Source: Gammaproteobacteria bacterium
GTDB taxonomy: Bacteria > Pseudomonadota > Gammaproteobacteria > Eutrophobiales > Eutrophobiaceae
DNA: 64,000 bases
Reading direction: 5' to 3'
Assembly: GCA_028279365.1 (NCBI GenBank)
Contig: JANQNX010000014.1
Location: forward strand, 62,001-126,000
The position numbers and the translations under genes were made by a program. The first letter of the stretch is position 1. Every line of letters starts with the position of its first letter. Below the pieces are notes generated by a model. It was not told where the DNA came from. It searched no databases and was given only the letters and a program-made list of their open reading frames with translations. Positions 1 through 8,813 of the stretch are shown here, piece after piece.

Positions 1-497
1 CAACCAGGCACGCAGCCGATCAGCAAGCATCGGCAAGGTTGACCATTGTTGGTGACGCGCAAGCGGTTGAACAAGAGTTGGGCGATGTCGCCTGGCGTTA
101 TTATAGCTTTTTCCCGCAGGCACGTGACTATCATAAAACGCATGGTTTTGATTTTTTCGTCATCAAGCCTAGTAAATTTCGTTTCATTGGTGGCTTTGGC
201 GATATTGGCTGGATTGAACAGGATCGGCTGTTGCTGGCCAACCCATTTAGCCTGGAAGATGAACAGCGGATTGTAAATCATATGAATGACGATCATGCTG
301 ATAGTCTGAAAAAATATTGCCATTCCAATGGCATTGCTTGTGCGGAAAATGATGAGGTTGTAATGGTCGGGATTGATGCCGAGGGTTTGCATCTCGCAAT
401 AGCCAGCGTGATTTATCGTATTCATTTTAGCGAACCTGTCGCCGATGCGATGGAGGCCCGTAAAATGCTGGTGGCGATGAGCCAACAGGCGGCATGA
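1..497 (+). CDS. HugZ-type haem-binding / heme oxygenase-like protein (5' truncated)
   Basis: The reading frame is open from the window edge (codons in phase from base 3), so the gene begins upstream; the TTG at 39 lies inside the protein. The visible part is the end of a pyridoxamine-phosphate-oxidase-like split barrel followed by a C-terminal DUF2470 domain (LEDEQRIVNHMNDDHADSL). This pairing is typical of HugZ/HutZ proteins, which bind and in some cases degrade haem for iron use. The iron-binding residues of HugZ cannot be judged from the fragment. The stop overlaps the start of the next gene (ATGA). Family assignment is good; haem degradation is inferred from the family. Confidence 0.8.
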   Translation, partial: TRHAADQQASARLTIVGDAQAVEQELGDVAWRYYSFFPQARDYHKTHGFDFFVIKPSKFRFIGGFGDIGWIEQDRLLLANPFSLEDEQRIVNHMNDDHADSLKKYCHSNGIACAENDEVVMVGIDAEGLHLAIASVIYRIHFSEPVADAMEARKMLVAMSQQAA

Positions 498-967
498 ATA
501 AAACCCTGATTGTATTGATTCTTGCCATTGTTGTACTAAGTTGGAACTTCATTTTTTCATCTGAGAAAAAGGTGGAATTAACCGATGCTGCTAAAGTCCT
601 GCAAGGACTGTCTTTGGCCATACCATATAAAGCGGCAGTCAGAAAATATTGGCAGGAGCAGGGAAGATTACCGCTGCAAGAAGATTCGCTATCACTGAGC
701 AGCAATATTAAGGTGGATTTAAGTCATTCATTGGCGTCGTCGATTACACTGGCGGATGATGGTCCTGGCGTGATTAGCGTGTATTTTGCTAACAAAGACA
801 CGATCAAGGTGTCTTCAAATATTAATGGAAACAAGATAATGTTGGAGCCTTTCATTATTAACGGCAAACTGGACTGGTCCTGCCGCGGAACTGTTTCGGC
901 GGCATTGTTACCAAAGGCCTGTCAGGCTATAGCGATCAAACAAGAGGCAAAAGTAAGCAGTGAATAA
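494..967 (+). CDS. Pilin-fold membrane-anchored protein, unknown role
   Basis: 157 aa with one N-terminal hydrophobic segment (about residues 4-20), then a soluble domain. The C-terminal part has a WSC...ACQ cysteine pair (about residues 128-143) that resembles the C-terminal disulphide loop of type IV major pilins. No prepilin peptidase motif (GFTLxE) precedes the hydrophobic segment, so it is probably a membrane-tethered pilin-fold protein and not a pilus subunit. It overlaps the preceding HugZ-like gene by 4 bases and the following EF-hand gene by 8, so the three are very likely co-translated. The function is not known; the pilin resemblance is my reading and should be checked by structure prediction. 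Confidence 0.6.
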   Translation: MNKTLIVLILAIVVLSWNFIFSSEKKVELTDAAKVLQGLSLAIPYKAAVRKYWQEQGRLPLQEDSLSLSSNIKVDLSHSLASSITLADDGPGVISVYFANKDTIKVSSNINGNKIMLEPFIINGKLDWSCRGTVSAALLPKACQAIAIKQEAKVSSE

Positions 968-1187
968 GCAAACTGAAGAAGCAAAGATTAGGGAGATTTT
1001 TGAAAAATACGATGTGGACGATAACGGCACTATTGATTGGGATGAGTTTCGTCTGTTAGTTGATGAGCTAAAGCAGGATGTCTCTTTGAAAGATAAAGCT
1101 GCTCAATTTGATGACGCGGATGCCAATAATAGCGGCATGATCAGTTTTCAGGAATTTCAACAATGGTGGAAGACAGGCAAGATCTAG
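960..1187 (+). CDS. Small EF-hand calcium-binding protein
   Basis: 75-aa acidic cytosolic protein starting at GTG 960, inside the end of the preceding gene. It has two EF-hand loops: DVDDNGTIDWDE (about residues 18-29) and DANNSGMISFQE (about residues 53-64). Both have ligand-type residues at positions 1, 3, 5 and 12 and Gly at position 6. There is no signal peptide or transmembrane segment. Calcium binding is well supported by the motifs; the partner is unknown. Translational overlap with the pilin-like gene suggests a linked role. Confidence 0.8.
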   Translation: MNKQTEEAKIREIFEKYDVDDNGTIDWDEFRLLVDELKQDVSLKDKAAQFDDADANNSGMISFQEFQQWWKTGKI

Positions 1188-1224
1188 AAATCCTTGTTCG
1201 ATAGCAGGTTAATCTGTTTCTCGC

Positions 1225-2118
1225 TTACACGCGGCACTGGCTGACCTTATTAATGTGTGATTGGGTTATATTGTGTCGGTGATGTTGAGACTCAAGAAAG
1301 CGTGCCTCCAGAATATAGGCCAGCGATTCAAGTTCATTTTTACACCTGGCATGGTTATCAAGTCCGGTTTGATACTGTAAATAGTGCACCAGTTCATGCA
1401 GTAAAATTCCTTTACCATCCTTGCTATCCAAATCGATGGAATCAAGCAGGTAGACTGTCTTTTCATTAAAGTTATACAGTCCGAAAATCCTCAGGCTCTT
1501 GGCATCAACCGCTGCCGGTAACCTGCCACCAAAAGCAACCCTGGCCATGTCATGCGCCGAGACCTTTTTTACTTTTGGAATGTTATGGATATCAAATGAA
1601 AATGAAGAATGCGCGTTGATCCAACTCAGCAAACCAGTTATTAATTCTTCTTGAGTATGATAGGCGTCAAAATCAAAATCGGCTACGTTGTCTATATGAT
1701 ATTGCCCGCTAGTGTCAGCATGATGATTGGTCTGTGAGTTATTGAATGATTTCGCATATGCTGATTGTGAGATCAAACCAGCGGTTAAAATCATCACCGA
1801 AACTGCGTTCGAGCGACGTCTGTTTTTTACTCGTTTGATGCCTTCCAGGAAGTCAGCACGCTGATCTTCCTTAAGCTGGAAGCCATGAGAAATAGCATAA
1901 TTCTGAATTAGGCTAAACGCAGTCGGATCAGCGTCAGCCAAACCTCGCTCATAGACCAGCGTTTGCTTTCCGGCAATGACACAAGGATGAACCATGGCTT
2001 GCTGTTTCCTTGCCTTGAAAGGCAGCGAACTGATTAGTCTTCCTAACCAGCTCGCTGGCATAGCTTGGTCAGCAACAAGATTCAAGTCGGCTAATAAATC
2101 AGTGCGTTGTTGATTCAT
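1225..2118 (-). CDS. Putative exported zinc metalloprotease with internal signal-like segment
   Basis: 297 aa. The C-terminal part has HELVHYLQ (HExxH zinc motif, about residue 241 onward) followed about 20 residues later by an acidic stretch (NELES), the pattern of gluzincin-like metallopeptidases. Residues 1-105 form a domain that precedes a hydrophobic stretch ending in SAYAKS, which looks like a signal peptide cleavage site placed unusually deep (about residues 106-122). The same N-terminal domain (VHPC.I...TL.YERGLA) is present in the gene just upstream. It is the last gene of a minus-strand group with that protein and a MarR-like regulator. Peptidase activity is inferred from the motif only. 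Confidence 0.65.
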   Translation of the reverse strand: MNQQRTDLLADLNLVADQAMPASWLGRLISSLPFKARKQQAMVHPCVIAGKQTLVYERGLADADPTAFSLIQNYAISHGFQLKEDQRADFLEGIKRVKNRRRSNAVSVMILTAGLISQSAYAKSFNNSQTNHHADTSGQYHIDNVADFDFDAYHTQEELITGLLSWINAHSSFSFDIHNIPKVKKVSAHDMARVAFGGRLPAAVDAKSLRIFGLYNFNEKTVYLLDSIDLDSKDGKGILLHELVHYLQYQTGLDNHARCKNELESLAYILEARFLESQHHRHNITQSHINKVSQCRV

Positions 2119-2159
2119 AAAAAATGTCCAGTCGAATTATTGATTATTGTTAGCCTGAA

Positions 2160-3167
2160 TTATCTTGAGGCAATGCTGGTATCCAGCGATTCGCCCATGG
2201 CAACAATTTCTTTCACAGCCGTATCAACAGCATTGCTGTAGGCGTTGCCTAACAAGGCATAATCTTCTTCGGCCATGACCGCCGTGTATCCAATAGCATA
2301 CGATGCCTTTAATAAGCCCATACCATCTTTACTGCCATCACCCATCATTAACTGCATGGAAGAATTATCCCGGTCGCCTAATAACTGGTCATAAGGCCCC
2401 CATAGTTTGGGTGCAGAGAAAGGACCGCCACCGACTAATACATCGAGGATGACTTTTCCATCTTCAGCGTGGTAGCCCAGCGCGCCAAAACCTTCACCCT
2501 CGTAATAACTGAAGGTTTGACCATCTGAGAAGGTATGCTGATAACGATTGATAAAACCACCTACGTAGCCCTGAGGCATTTTAATACCGCGAGTACTGAC
2601 GCGTTTTAGTGTGCCGTTTTCCTTGGTTTTAGCAGCGACGGCGAGAATGGATTCTGTCTCACCATAAGGGTTGGTAATAAAACGTTTACCATTCTGACTG
2701 GTGTAGGCACGGTCGTTTCGATCATACTCACCCGTGACTTCCAAATCAGACATCTTCTTCACGGAAGTGGATGCCGCAGCAGGATTAATATCCAGAGCGC
2801 TTGCCGCGTTTGCCATAAAGATACCGCTGGCCAGGAATAGCATGGGCATGGCTTTTGCCATCCGGCGCTCGAAATTGACCGGTTTGTTTTCCTTGGTTCT
2901 TCGATCTTCTTTGATTTCGAAACCGTTAGTAATTGCGTAGGCCTTTAACTTTTCAAACGCATCCCGATCTTTGATTGCGAGACCACGCTCGTAAATCAGG
3001 GTTCGCTGATTATTGATGATACAGGGGTGCACCTTGGTCGCTGATCTCAGATCGCGATTCACGCGTGTTTTAAGAAACGCCTGAGAGACTTTTTCTATCC
3101 AGCTGGAAGATGATGGTTCAGGGGTAAATGAATCCTGAAAGTGATCGATTGCAACATTGTGACTCAT
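2160..3167 (-). CDS. Exported protein of unknown function sharing N-terminal domain with its neighbour
   Basis: 335 aa from the ATG at 3165-3167, chosen because GGAG lies 7 bases upstream; an in-frame start further up (3239) would overlap the regulator gene. Residues 40-90 match the downstream protein's N-terminus (VHPCIINNQRTLIYERGLA). A hydrophobic segment then ends in ANAASA (about residues 103-123), an internal signal-peptide-like sequence. The exported part (about 200 residues) is Gly/Tyr-rich with no motif I recognise. It lies between a MarR-like regulator and the metalloprotease-like gene, all on the minus strand, so the three probably form an operon. Confidence 0.6.
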   Translation of the reverse strand: MSHNVAIDHFQDSFTPEPSSSSWIEKVSQAFLKTRVNRDLRSATKVHPCIINNQRTLIYERGLAIKDRDAFEKLKAYAITNGFEIKEDRRTKENKPVNFERRMAKAMPMLFLASGIFMANAASALDINPAAASTSVKKMSDLEVTGEYDRNDRAYTSQNGKRFITNPYGETESILAVAAKTKENGTLKRVSTRGIKMPQGYVGGFINRYQHTFSDGQTFSYYEGEGFGALGYHAEDGKVILDVLVGGGPFSAPKLWGPYDQLLGDRDNSSMQLMMGDGSKDGMGLLKASYAIGYTAVMAEEDYALLGNAYSNAVDTAVKEIVAMGESLDTSIASR

Positions 3168-3196
3168 ATCAAATCTCCGGTTAGTTAAATAATGTT

Positions 3197-3607
3197 TTAC
3201 GCAATAGATTGAAGTACTGCATTTCTCGAATCTATCCACTGTTCAATAAATTCCTGAAAGTCTTTTTTAAACGCGTCGGTTAACGTAATGCGTTTCACGC
3301 GCGAATCTTTGCCGTCTGTTACTCGTTCCACAACTTTCATTTTTTCCAATAACTCCAGGTGTCTTAATGATCGATTACGCGATTCATTAGTATTCAAATA
3401 CACTTCTTTCATTGATGGCATGTGATCACGAAGATTGCTGATGCCAATAAAAAAAACCGTATCGAAAATCGTTCCCAGTAACTTGCTGCGATCCAGCTCA
3501 GCTTCATCAACAGCGTAAATCTCAATCATTGAGACAAATCGATCTCTTACGCTGAGTAGTGCTTCCAGTTCACCTTCACGGTATTTAAACGGTTTTATCT
3601 CGTTCAT
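3197..3607 (-). CDS. MarR-like winged-helix transcriptional regulator
   Basis: 136 aa. A helical N-terminus is followed by a helix-turn-helix and wing (about residues 58-115) in MarR style: MPSMKEVYLNTNESRNRSLRH as the HTH, then a wing with D-S-R-V-K-R, the usual DxR turn. It starts the minus-strand operon holding the two paired exported proteins, with a 29-base gap to the next gene, so it probably controls that operon. The ligand is unknown. Confidence 0.7.
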   Translation of the reverse strand: MNEIKPFKYREGELEALLSVRDRFVSMIEIYAVDEAELDRSKLLGTIFDTVFFIGISNLRDHMPSMKEVYLNTNESRNRSLRHLELLEKMKVVERVTDGKDSRVKRITLTDAFKKDFQEFIEQWIDSRNAVLQSIA

Positions 3608-4078
3608 ATTTTTCGATGGCTAGAGTGTAGTAATGTTGTCGTTAGTTTCAATTTGAAAAGAGTTCAGTTCTAAACATGTCAGTTTCGCTATTTGATGTTG
3701 GCCTGGCGCTTTCGTCATACCTGTTTATCAATGTAAATAGCCATATTTCATGTGGTAAATATGTTCCCTGGTTTTATGTCTGTTGATTTATAGCGGCCGA
3801 AGAAAGCAATACTTAAGTAAGGCAGGGCCAGTAGCTTGGGCGGAAGCTGTTTTTCAAGCTGTTGAAATAAAAAGGAAAAATGGTGCTTTTGGAATAGCGA
3901 TAAAGATAGGCTTAATTCTGAACATTAATTGTGGTTATTTAACCGACGACAGGTACTAGAGACAGCTTGTTTTTTTGATGTGTTGTCAGGCTGCTGCGGC
4001 AAATGATCTATTTTGGATTTTGAATAGAAAGGGATTATGCTTTGCCTATATTGGATTGACTTAAAGAGGAGGAGGCTC
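3608..4078. promoter_or_regulatory. Intergenic region with a predicted sigma-70 promoter for the DUF2189 gene
   Basis: 470 bases between divergent genes; I see no coding sequence in it. On the plus strand TTGGAT (4013-4018), a 17-base spacer and TATGCT (4036-4041) form a reasonable sigma-70 promoter. They are followed by a strong ribosome binding site (AGGAGGAGG) just before ATG 4079. The promoter for the minus-strand MarR-like operon must also lie here, but I could not pick a convincing one. Confidence 0.45.
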
Positions 4079-4888
4079 ATGACGCCAACTGATGCCGAAA
4101 ATAAATCATTGAACCGCCATGATGATGACGCCGGCCCGGGTATCCCTGATGTCAATACCATGAGCTTTGCCACGCTTGGTGAATGTCTACGGCTTGGTGT
4201 TTCCGACTTTGGACGTGCGCCATTATTTGGTCTGTTTTTCGGAGGCATCTTCGCCTTCGGCGGTATATTCATTGTGCAGATGCTGTATTCCACCGAGAAA
4301 GGCTGGATGATTTATCCCATGATGGTCGGGTTTCCGCTGATAGGCCCGTTTGCAGCGGTTGGTCTGTATGAAGTCAGTCGGCGCTTGTCGAATGACATGC
4401 CGTTGAACTGGAATGAAATCCTGACCGTCGTGGTAACACAGCGACGCCGGGAACTGCCGTGGATGGCATTTGTAATCCTGTTTATTTTCTGGATATGGAT
4501 GTATCAGGTGCGATTACTGCTTGCGCTTATTCTGGGCAGGATGTCGTTCACTTCTTTCAATAGCTTTTTTGAAATCATCGCTACTACGCCAGAGGGTTGG
4601 ACATTCATTTTGGTGGGGCATATCGTCGGCGCCTGTTTTGCGCTTTTTCTGTTTTCCATCACCGTGGTGTCGTTGCCTTTACTACTGGATCGCGAACTGG
4701 ATTTTATCTCGGCCATGATCACCAGTGTACAAACCGTCATTAAAAGCCCGTTTGTGATGTTGAGCTGGGGCGTTTGTGTGACACTATCGATTATGATTTC
4801 CTTCATCCCGCTTTTCCTTGGACTTTTGATCGTGTTACCTATTTTAGGTCACACCACCTGGCACATTTATAAGAAAGCTGTGGCTTAA
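4079..4888 (+). CDS. DUF2189-family integral membrane protein
   Basis: 269 aa. The ATG at 4079 is chosen because AGGAGGAGG lies 4-12 bases upstream; the earlier in-frame ATG at 4037 overlaps the predicted promoter. A polar N-terminus of about 35 residues precedes roughly six hydrophobic segments, with the conserved early stretch DFGRAPLFGLFFGG typical of DUF2189. The family is inner-membrane and of unknown biochemical role. The gene is monocistronic here, with a lipoprotein gene 65 bases downstream. Confidence 0.75.
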   Translation: MTPTDAENKSLNRHDDDAGPGIPDVNTMSFATLGECLRLGVSDFGRAPLFGLFFGGIFAFGGIFIVQMLYSTEKGWMIYPMMVGFPLIGPFAAVGLYEVSRRLSNDMPLNWNEILTVVVTQRRRELPWMAFVILFIFWIWMYQVRLLLALILGRMSFTSFNSFFEIIATTPEGWTFILVGHIVGACFALFLFSITVVSLPLLLDRELDFISAMITSVQTVIKSPFVMLSWGVCVTLSIMISFIPLFLGLLIVLPILGHTTWHIYKKAVA

Positions 4889-4953
4889 AAACTGAACTTT
4901 TTCGCATAAATAAGCCCTAGATTGTTATCAAGAACATTATCAGGCTTAGTGTT

Positions 4954-5823
4954 ATGGGTGTGAAAAACAGCATGTTGTTAGCATGTTGTCTGTTATTGAC
5001 AGCATGCAGCAATACGTTTCTTTATAATCGACTGGACTGGCTCATTGGCTGGTATGTCGATGACTATGTGGATATGTCCTATTCACAAAAAACGCTTTTC
5101 AATCAGTCTCTCAAGCCTTATCTGCATTGGCATCGTACTGAAGAATTGACCAACTACATCTCCCTGCTGGAGCAGATAAAACGTGATGTCTCTTCTGAAG
5201 TCAGTAGTGAACAGGTGCTTGATTGGGTGGAGCAAGTGAGGGTTGCTGAAAGAAAACTCAAACAACAGTTTTTATCATTGGCATTAGAATTCAGCGATAA
5301 CCTCAGTAACCAACAAATGGCAGAGTTCAGCGATAGTCTGTGGCAACGGCAGAATGAACTGGAACAGGAGTATCTATCCAGAGATGATGATGAGTATGCA
5401 ACAGATAGCTATGAGCGCCTGAGCAAATACCTGGCTTACTTTACAGGCAAGTTGGAAAGTTCGCAGTTGGATAGCTTGAGGCAGGCGGCTTGGCAATTAC
5501 AGCGACTTGATTATGCCTGGCTGGAGGATCGTAAGCGGTGGTTAGAAACAATCACGCCGTTACTGAAACGCGAAGCTAACTGGCAAGAATCCATCAAAGT
5601 TGCATTCAAACGTCGAGAGAGCTTGAGGACTGTTTCCTATCGCAGCACGGTTGAACATAACCTGTTGCTGGTGAATCAGGCGGTGGCGCAGGTGATGAAT
5701 CAGCTCAATAAAAAACAGCGATCTCGCTTCAATCGGGAGATGGATGAGCTGATTGATGATTTGCGAAGCTTGAAAAATAAAGCAAAACCGACATATCAGG
5801 AACAACCGTTGATTTCGCTGTAA
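4954..5823 (+). CDS. DUF6279-type lipoprotein
   Basis: 289 aa. The N-terminal signal peptide ends in a lipobox (LLTAC, Cys about residue 18), so this is a lipid-anchored envelope protein. The rest is almost wholly alpha-helical and rich in Gln, Glu, Leu and Arg, with paired Trp/Tyr (YNRLDWLIGWYVDDYVD) directly after the lipobox, a hallmark of DUF6279. No catalytic motif is visible and the function is unknown. It lies upstream of the fol cluster but is separated from it by 137 bases. Confidence 0.75.
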   Translation: MGVKNSMLLACCLLLTACSNTFLYNRLDWLIGWYVDDYVDMSYSQKTLFNQSLKPYLHWHRTEELTNYISLLEQIKRDVSSEVSSEQVLDWVEQVRVAERKLKQQFLSLALEFSDNLSNQQMAEFSDSLWQRQNELEQEYLSRDDDEYATDSYERLSKYLAYFTGKLESSQLDSLRQAAWQLQRLDYAWLEDRKRWLETITPLLKREANWQESIKVAFKRRESLRTVSYRSTVEHNLLLVNQAVAQVMNQLNKKQRSRFNREMDELIDDLRSLKNKAKPTYQEQPLISL

Positions 5824-5960
5824 ACCTGCCATGTTTTGGTTCGAATATGTTGCTATGCAATAATCACAGGCGTATTTCACATTAATTTCACGTTATATTG
5901 ATCGCTGTTTCACGCTATGCTAACTACCATATTTCAAAAATATGACAAAGGCTGGTTTCG

Positions 5961-6362
5961 ATGCGTGCATCAAGTGCAATCATAAATATTTCCAACCTGC
6001 GACTGCGGACCTACATAGGCTTTAATCCGGAAGAGCGGGAAAAAAAACAGGACGTCGTGATTAATATCGAAATCAAGTATGCCTTGAAGGAATCAGTACT
6101 TGATGACGACGTCGAAAATGCATTGAATTACAAAGATATTACCAAGCAGGTGATTGAACACGTTGAAAACGGACATTTTCTGTTGCTGGAAAAACTGGTC
6201 GCTGATGTGTTGGAGATATGCAGCGATCATGCTTCTGTGAGAAGCGCCCGAGTCACGATTGATAAACCGCATGCATTGCGTTTTGCCGACTCGGTTTCCC
6301 TGACACTTGAATACGTGGCCGATAAAAAACATAACATTAGCATGCTGGAGAGAGCATCATGA
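5961..6362 (+). CDS. folX: Dihydroneopterin triphosphate 2'-epimerase
   Basis: 133 aa. It matches FolX closely: [14 protein letters not shown] at the N-terminus, [16 protein letters not shown] in the middle and [14 protein letters not shown] near the end. FolX belongs to the FolB tunnelling fold and epimerises 7,8-dihydroneopterin triphosphate to the monapterin form. The neighbours folE (4-base overlap) and folM complete a tetrahydromonapterin pathway, which separates it from FolB of folate synthesis. Confidence 0.92.
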   Translation: MRASSAIINISNLRLRTYIGFNPEEREKKQDVVINIEIKYALKESVLDDDVENALNYKDITKQVIEHVENGHFLLLEKLVADVLEICSDHASVRSARVTIDKPHALRFADSVSLTLEYVADKKHNISMLERAS

Positions 6363-7051
6363 ATATAAACCCGATATATTTGACGGACCATCCATCCCTA
6401 AATGATAAGGGACTCAGCCCTGAGGCCATCCTGGTTAAGGACACCTTGATCGAACAGGGCTTGGAAACGCCGATGATCGAAACCGGTTTGACTGCGGAGC
6501 AGAAATACGAGCGTATTAAAGATCTGATGAGTGAAGTGGTAGAAACCTTGGGTCTGGATTTGACTGACGATAGCCTGCAGGAAACGCCGCATCGCATTGC
6601 CAAAATGTACGTCAAGGAAATTTTTTCTGGTTTAGATTACAAACAGTTTCCGAAGTTATCATTGATTGATAACAAGATGGGAGCCAATGAAATGATCAAA
6701 ATCCGGGATATTGATCTGACTAGTACCTGTGAACATCATTTTGTTACCATCGACGGCACTTCCAAGGTTGCATATATCCCCGAAAATAAAATAATCGGCT
6801 TATCCAAAATTAATCGAGTCGTCCGTTTCTTTGGAAAACGCCCGCAGGTACAGGAAAGATTAACGCGCCAAATACTCGTCGCACTGCAGGCCTTGCTGGA
6901 GACAGAAAATGTTGCAGTCAGTATCGAAGCCACGCACTACTGTGTTAAATCCCGCGGCGTGATGGATAGTAATTCGCAAACCAGCACCACTGCACTCGGC
7001 GGCTGCTTTAAGGAAAATATTCACACACGGGCTGAATTTCTCAACCCGTAA
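6359..7051 (+). CDS. folE: GTP cyclohydrolase I
   Basis: 230 aa, close to E. coli FolE along its length, with an N-terminal extension of about 15-20 residues. [13 protein letters not shown] holds the zinc-binding Cys and the catalytic His; the second zinc Cys is in [15 protein letters not shown] and GLSKINR are conserved active-site segments. It converts GTP to 7,8-dihydroneopterin triphosphate. It overlaps folX by 4 bases and folM by 1, so it is the GTP-consuming step of a tightly coupled folX-folE-folM operon. A second folE for folate may exist elsewhere in the genome. Confidence 0.95.
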   Translation: MNINPIYLTDHPSLNDKGLSPEAILVKDTLIEQGLETPMIETGLTAEQKYERIKDLMSEVVETLGLDLTDDSLQETPHRIAKMYVKEIFSGLDYKQFPKLSLIDNKMGANEMIKIRDIDLTSTCEHHFVTIDGTSKVAYIPENKIIGLSKINRVVRFFGKRPQVQERLTRQILVALQALLETENVAVSIEATHYCVKSRGVMDSNSQTSTTALGGCFKENIHTRAEFLNP

Positions 7052-7776
7052 TGTCCCAGACTTTGGCGCAAGAGCCGATCCTGATAACCGGGGTCGGTAA
7101 GCGGCTTGGTCTGGCATTGGCTGAACATTTTCTTGAGCAGTCCATTCCTGTTATTGGTACCTATCGAACAAAGCGTGACGACATCAAGCTACTAGAGGAT
7201 AAGGGTGCCGAACTTTATTACTGCGATTTCTATGATGTGGGTTCCCTAAGTCAACTGATAGCATCTATCAAGACAACGCACTTTAGTCTCAGGGCAATTA
7301 TTCATAATGCATCTGACTGGATGCCGGAAAAATCAGAGTTACCACCATCCGAGATAATGGCAAAGATGATGCAAGTGCATGCCAGTGCGCCATACCAGAT
7401 TAACCTTGAATTAGCCCCATTACTGCAGGCGACGGTTGCTGAACATGCGGATATTATTCACATTGGCGATTATGTCAGTCAGCGTGGTAGCAAAAAACAT
7501 ATCGCCTACGCTGCCAGCAAGGCTGCGCAGGACAATCTTACCCTCTCCTTTGCGGCCAGTTTGTCACCTGCAATCAAAGTGAACAGTATTGCCCCGGCGA
7601 TGATGTTATTTAATGACGATGACGAGCAGCCCTATCGGGAAAAGACCCTGAACAAGAGTCTGATGCAGCGCGAGGGTGGTAAGGCGGAATTTATCAGGGC
7701 AGTCGACTACTTACTCGATAGCCACTTTATAACAGGCCGAATTATTCACCTCGATGGCGGTCGGCATTTAAAGTAG
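7051..7776 (+). CDS. folM: Dihydromonapterin reductase
   Basis: 241-aa short-chain dehydrogenase/reductase. It has a Gly-rich nucleotide site near the N-terminus (ITGVGKRLG) and the YxxxK catalytic pair in YAASKAA. The GVGKRLG variant and the operon with folX and folE fit FolM, which makes tetrahydromonapterin with NADPH. Tetrahydromonapterin is a known cofactor of bacterial phenylalanine hydroxylase. The start overlaps the folE stop by one base (TAATG). Confidence 0.9.
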   Translation: MSQTLAQEPILITGVGKRLGLALAEHFLEQSIPVIGTYRTKRDDIKLLEDKGAELYYCDFYDVGSLSQLIASIKTTHFSLRAIIHNASDWMPEKSELPPSEIMAKMMQVHASAPYQINLELAPLLQATVAEHADIIHIGDYVSQRGSKKHIAYAASKAAQDNLTLSFAASLSPAIKVNSIAPAMMLFNDDDEQPYREKTLNKSLMQREGGKAEFIRAVDYLLDSHFITGRIIHLDGGRHLK

Positions 7777-7956
7777 CTGCTATCTATCCGCTGTTGGAAG
7801 GTATGTCAGCTATTGCTTATCAGTAGCGGGGTTAAAAATCGAGTAGCAATATTCCCCCCAGCGTTTATACTTCTGCTCCAATTGTTTTATCAGTAGAATT
7901 TTCCAGATAAATATAACAATAGTTTTTTATTTCAACACTGACTAACCATCTCCAGA

Positions 7957-8274
7957 GTGAACAAAAAAATGAGAAAACTTTCATTGATTATCTTGCTAAG
8001 TGCTGCATTTGTCGGGTCAGCGCTGGCTGAAGATGCTGCAAAAGGCCGCGAATTGGCTGAAACCTGTCTGGGTTGCCATGCCGGCAAATTGACTAATGCT
8101 GCTCCGAAATACCATGTCCCTAAATTGGGCGGACAGCATCCAGAATATATTATTAGTGCGCTAAAGGCATATCGCTCCGAACTGAGAAGCCATCCTACCA
8201 TGCGAGCCAATGCGGCCCAGTTGTCGGATGATGATATTGCTAAAATTGCCGCTTATATCACCAGCATTAAGTAA
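7957..8274 (+). CDS. Small periplasmic cytochrome c (c553/c4-like)
   Basis: 105 aa counted from GTG 7957; an ATG four codons later (7969) is equally possible. The signal peptide is cut after ALA (about residue 24), followed by a single haem site CLGCH and a likely Met ligand in HPTMRA. The fold is that of small soluble class I cytochromes c. A second, similar cytochrome follows 10 bases downstream, so the pair probably works as electron carriers for one unidentified periplasmic enzyme. Confidence 0.85.
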   Translation: MNKKMRKLSLIILLSAAFVGSALAEDAAKGRELAETCLGCHAGKLTNAAPKYHVPKLGGQHPEYIISALKAYRSELRSHPTMRANAAQLSDDDIAKIAAYITSIK

Positions 8275-8284
8275 GGGGAGTATC

Positions 8285-8620
8285 ATGATAAGAACAGTTT
8301 TTGTAGTAATGACATCTCTATTGTTGGCGTTTAATTCTTTTTCAGTTTCTGCCAAAGGTGATGCAGCGGCTGGCCAGGAAAAATCCGCAGCTTGTGCGGC
8401 CTGTCACGGTGCTGACGGTAACAGTCAAATCCCAATGAATCCAATCCTGGCCGGGCAATATGCTGACTATATCGTCAGAGCGTTAATGGATTATAAGTCC
8501 GGCGCGCGCCAAAACCCGATTATGGCGGGAATGGCAGCAGGGCTGAGTAAAGAGGATATGGAAGATTTGGCTGCTTATTTCTCATCGCAGCAAGGTTTGA
8601 CCACCTTACCCAGACCTTGA
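8285..8620 (+). CDS. Small periplasmic cytochrome c (c553/c4-like)
   Basis: 111 aa from ATG 8285, preceded by AAGGGGAG. The signal peptide ends about residue 23 (VSAKG), with haem site CAACHG and a Met-containing segment (NPIMAGMAAGLS) as probable sixth ligand. It resembles one half of cytochrome c4. It is co-transcribed with the preceding cytochrome, the two together resembling a split dihaem c4. A strong terminator follows. Confidence 0.88.
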   Translation: MIRTVFVVMTSLLLAFNSFSVSAKGDAAAGQEKSAACAACHGADGNSQIPMNPILAGQYADYIVRALMDYKSGARQNPIMAGMAAGLSKEDMEDLAAYFSSQQGLTTLPRP

Positions 8621-8643
8621 GCTGAATTAGCCATTTCGTAAAA

Positions 8644-8668
8644 AGCCGCCTTTACAGGCGGCTTTTTA
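8644..8668 (+). terminator. Rho-independent terminator after the cytochrome pair
   Basis: AGCCGCCT (8644-8651), loop TTAC, AGGCGGCT (8656-8663), then TTTT-A-GTTTT: an 8-bp GC-rich stem with a T tract. It ends the two-cytochrome transcript. Confidence 0.9.
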
Positions 8669-8813
8669 GTTTTAGCAGGCGGAAATTATTTATGACAATT
8701 TCCATAATATGGATATGTTTGTCTAGGCAAAATGAAACAGATAGGCCACTATAAAAGTGTCAGTTGGCATAATTTAATCACTCAATAGAATTCATTGATA
8801 ACAAGGGGACATC

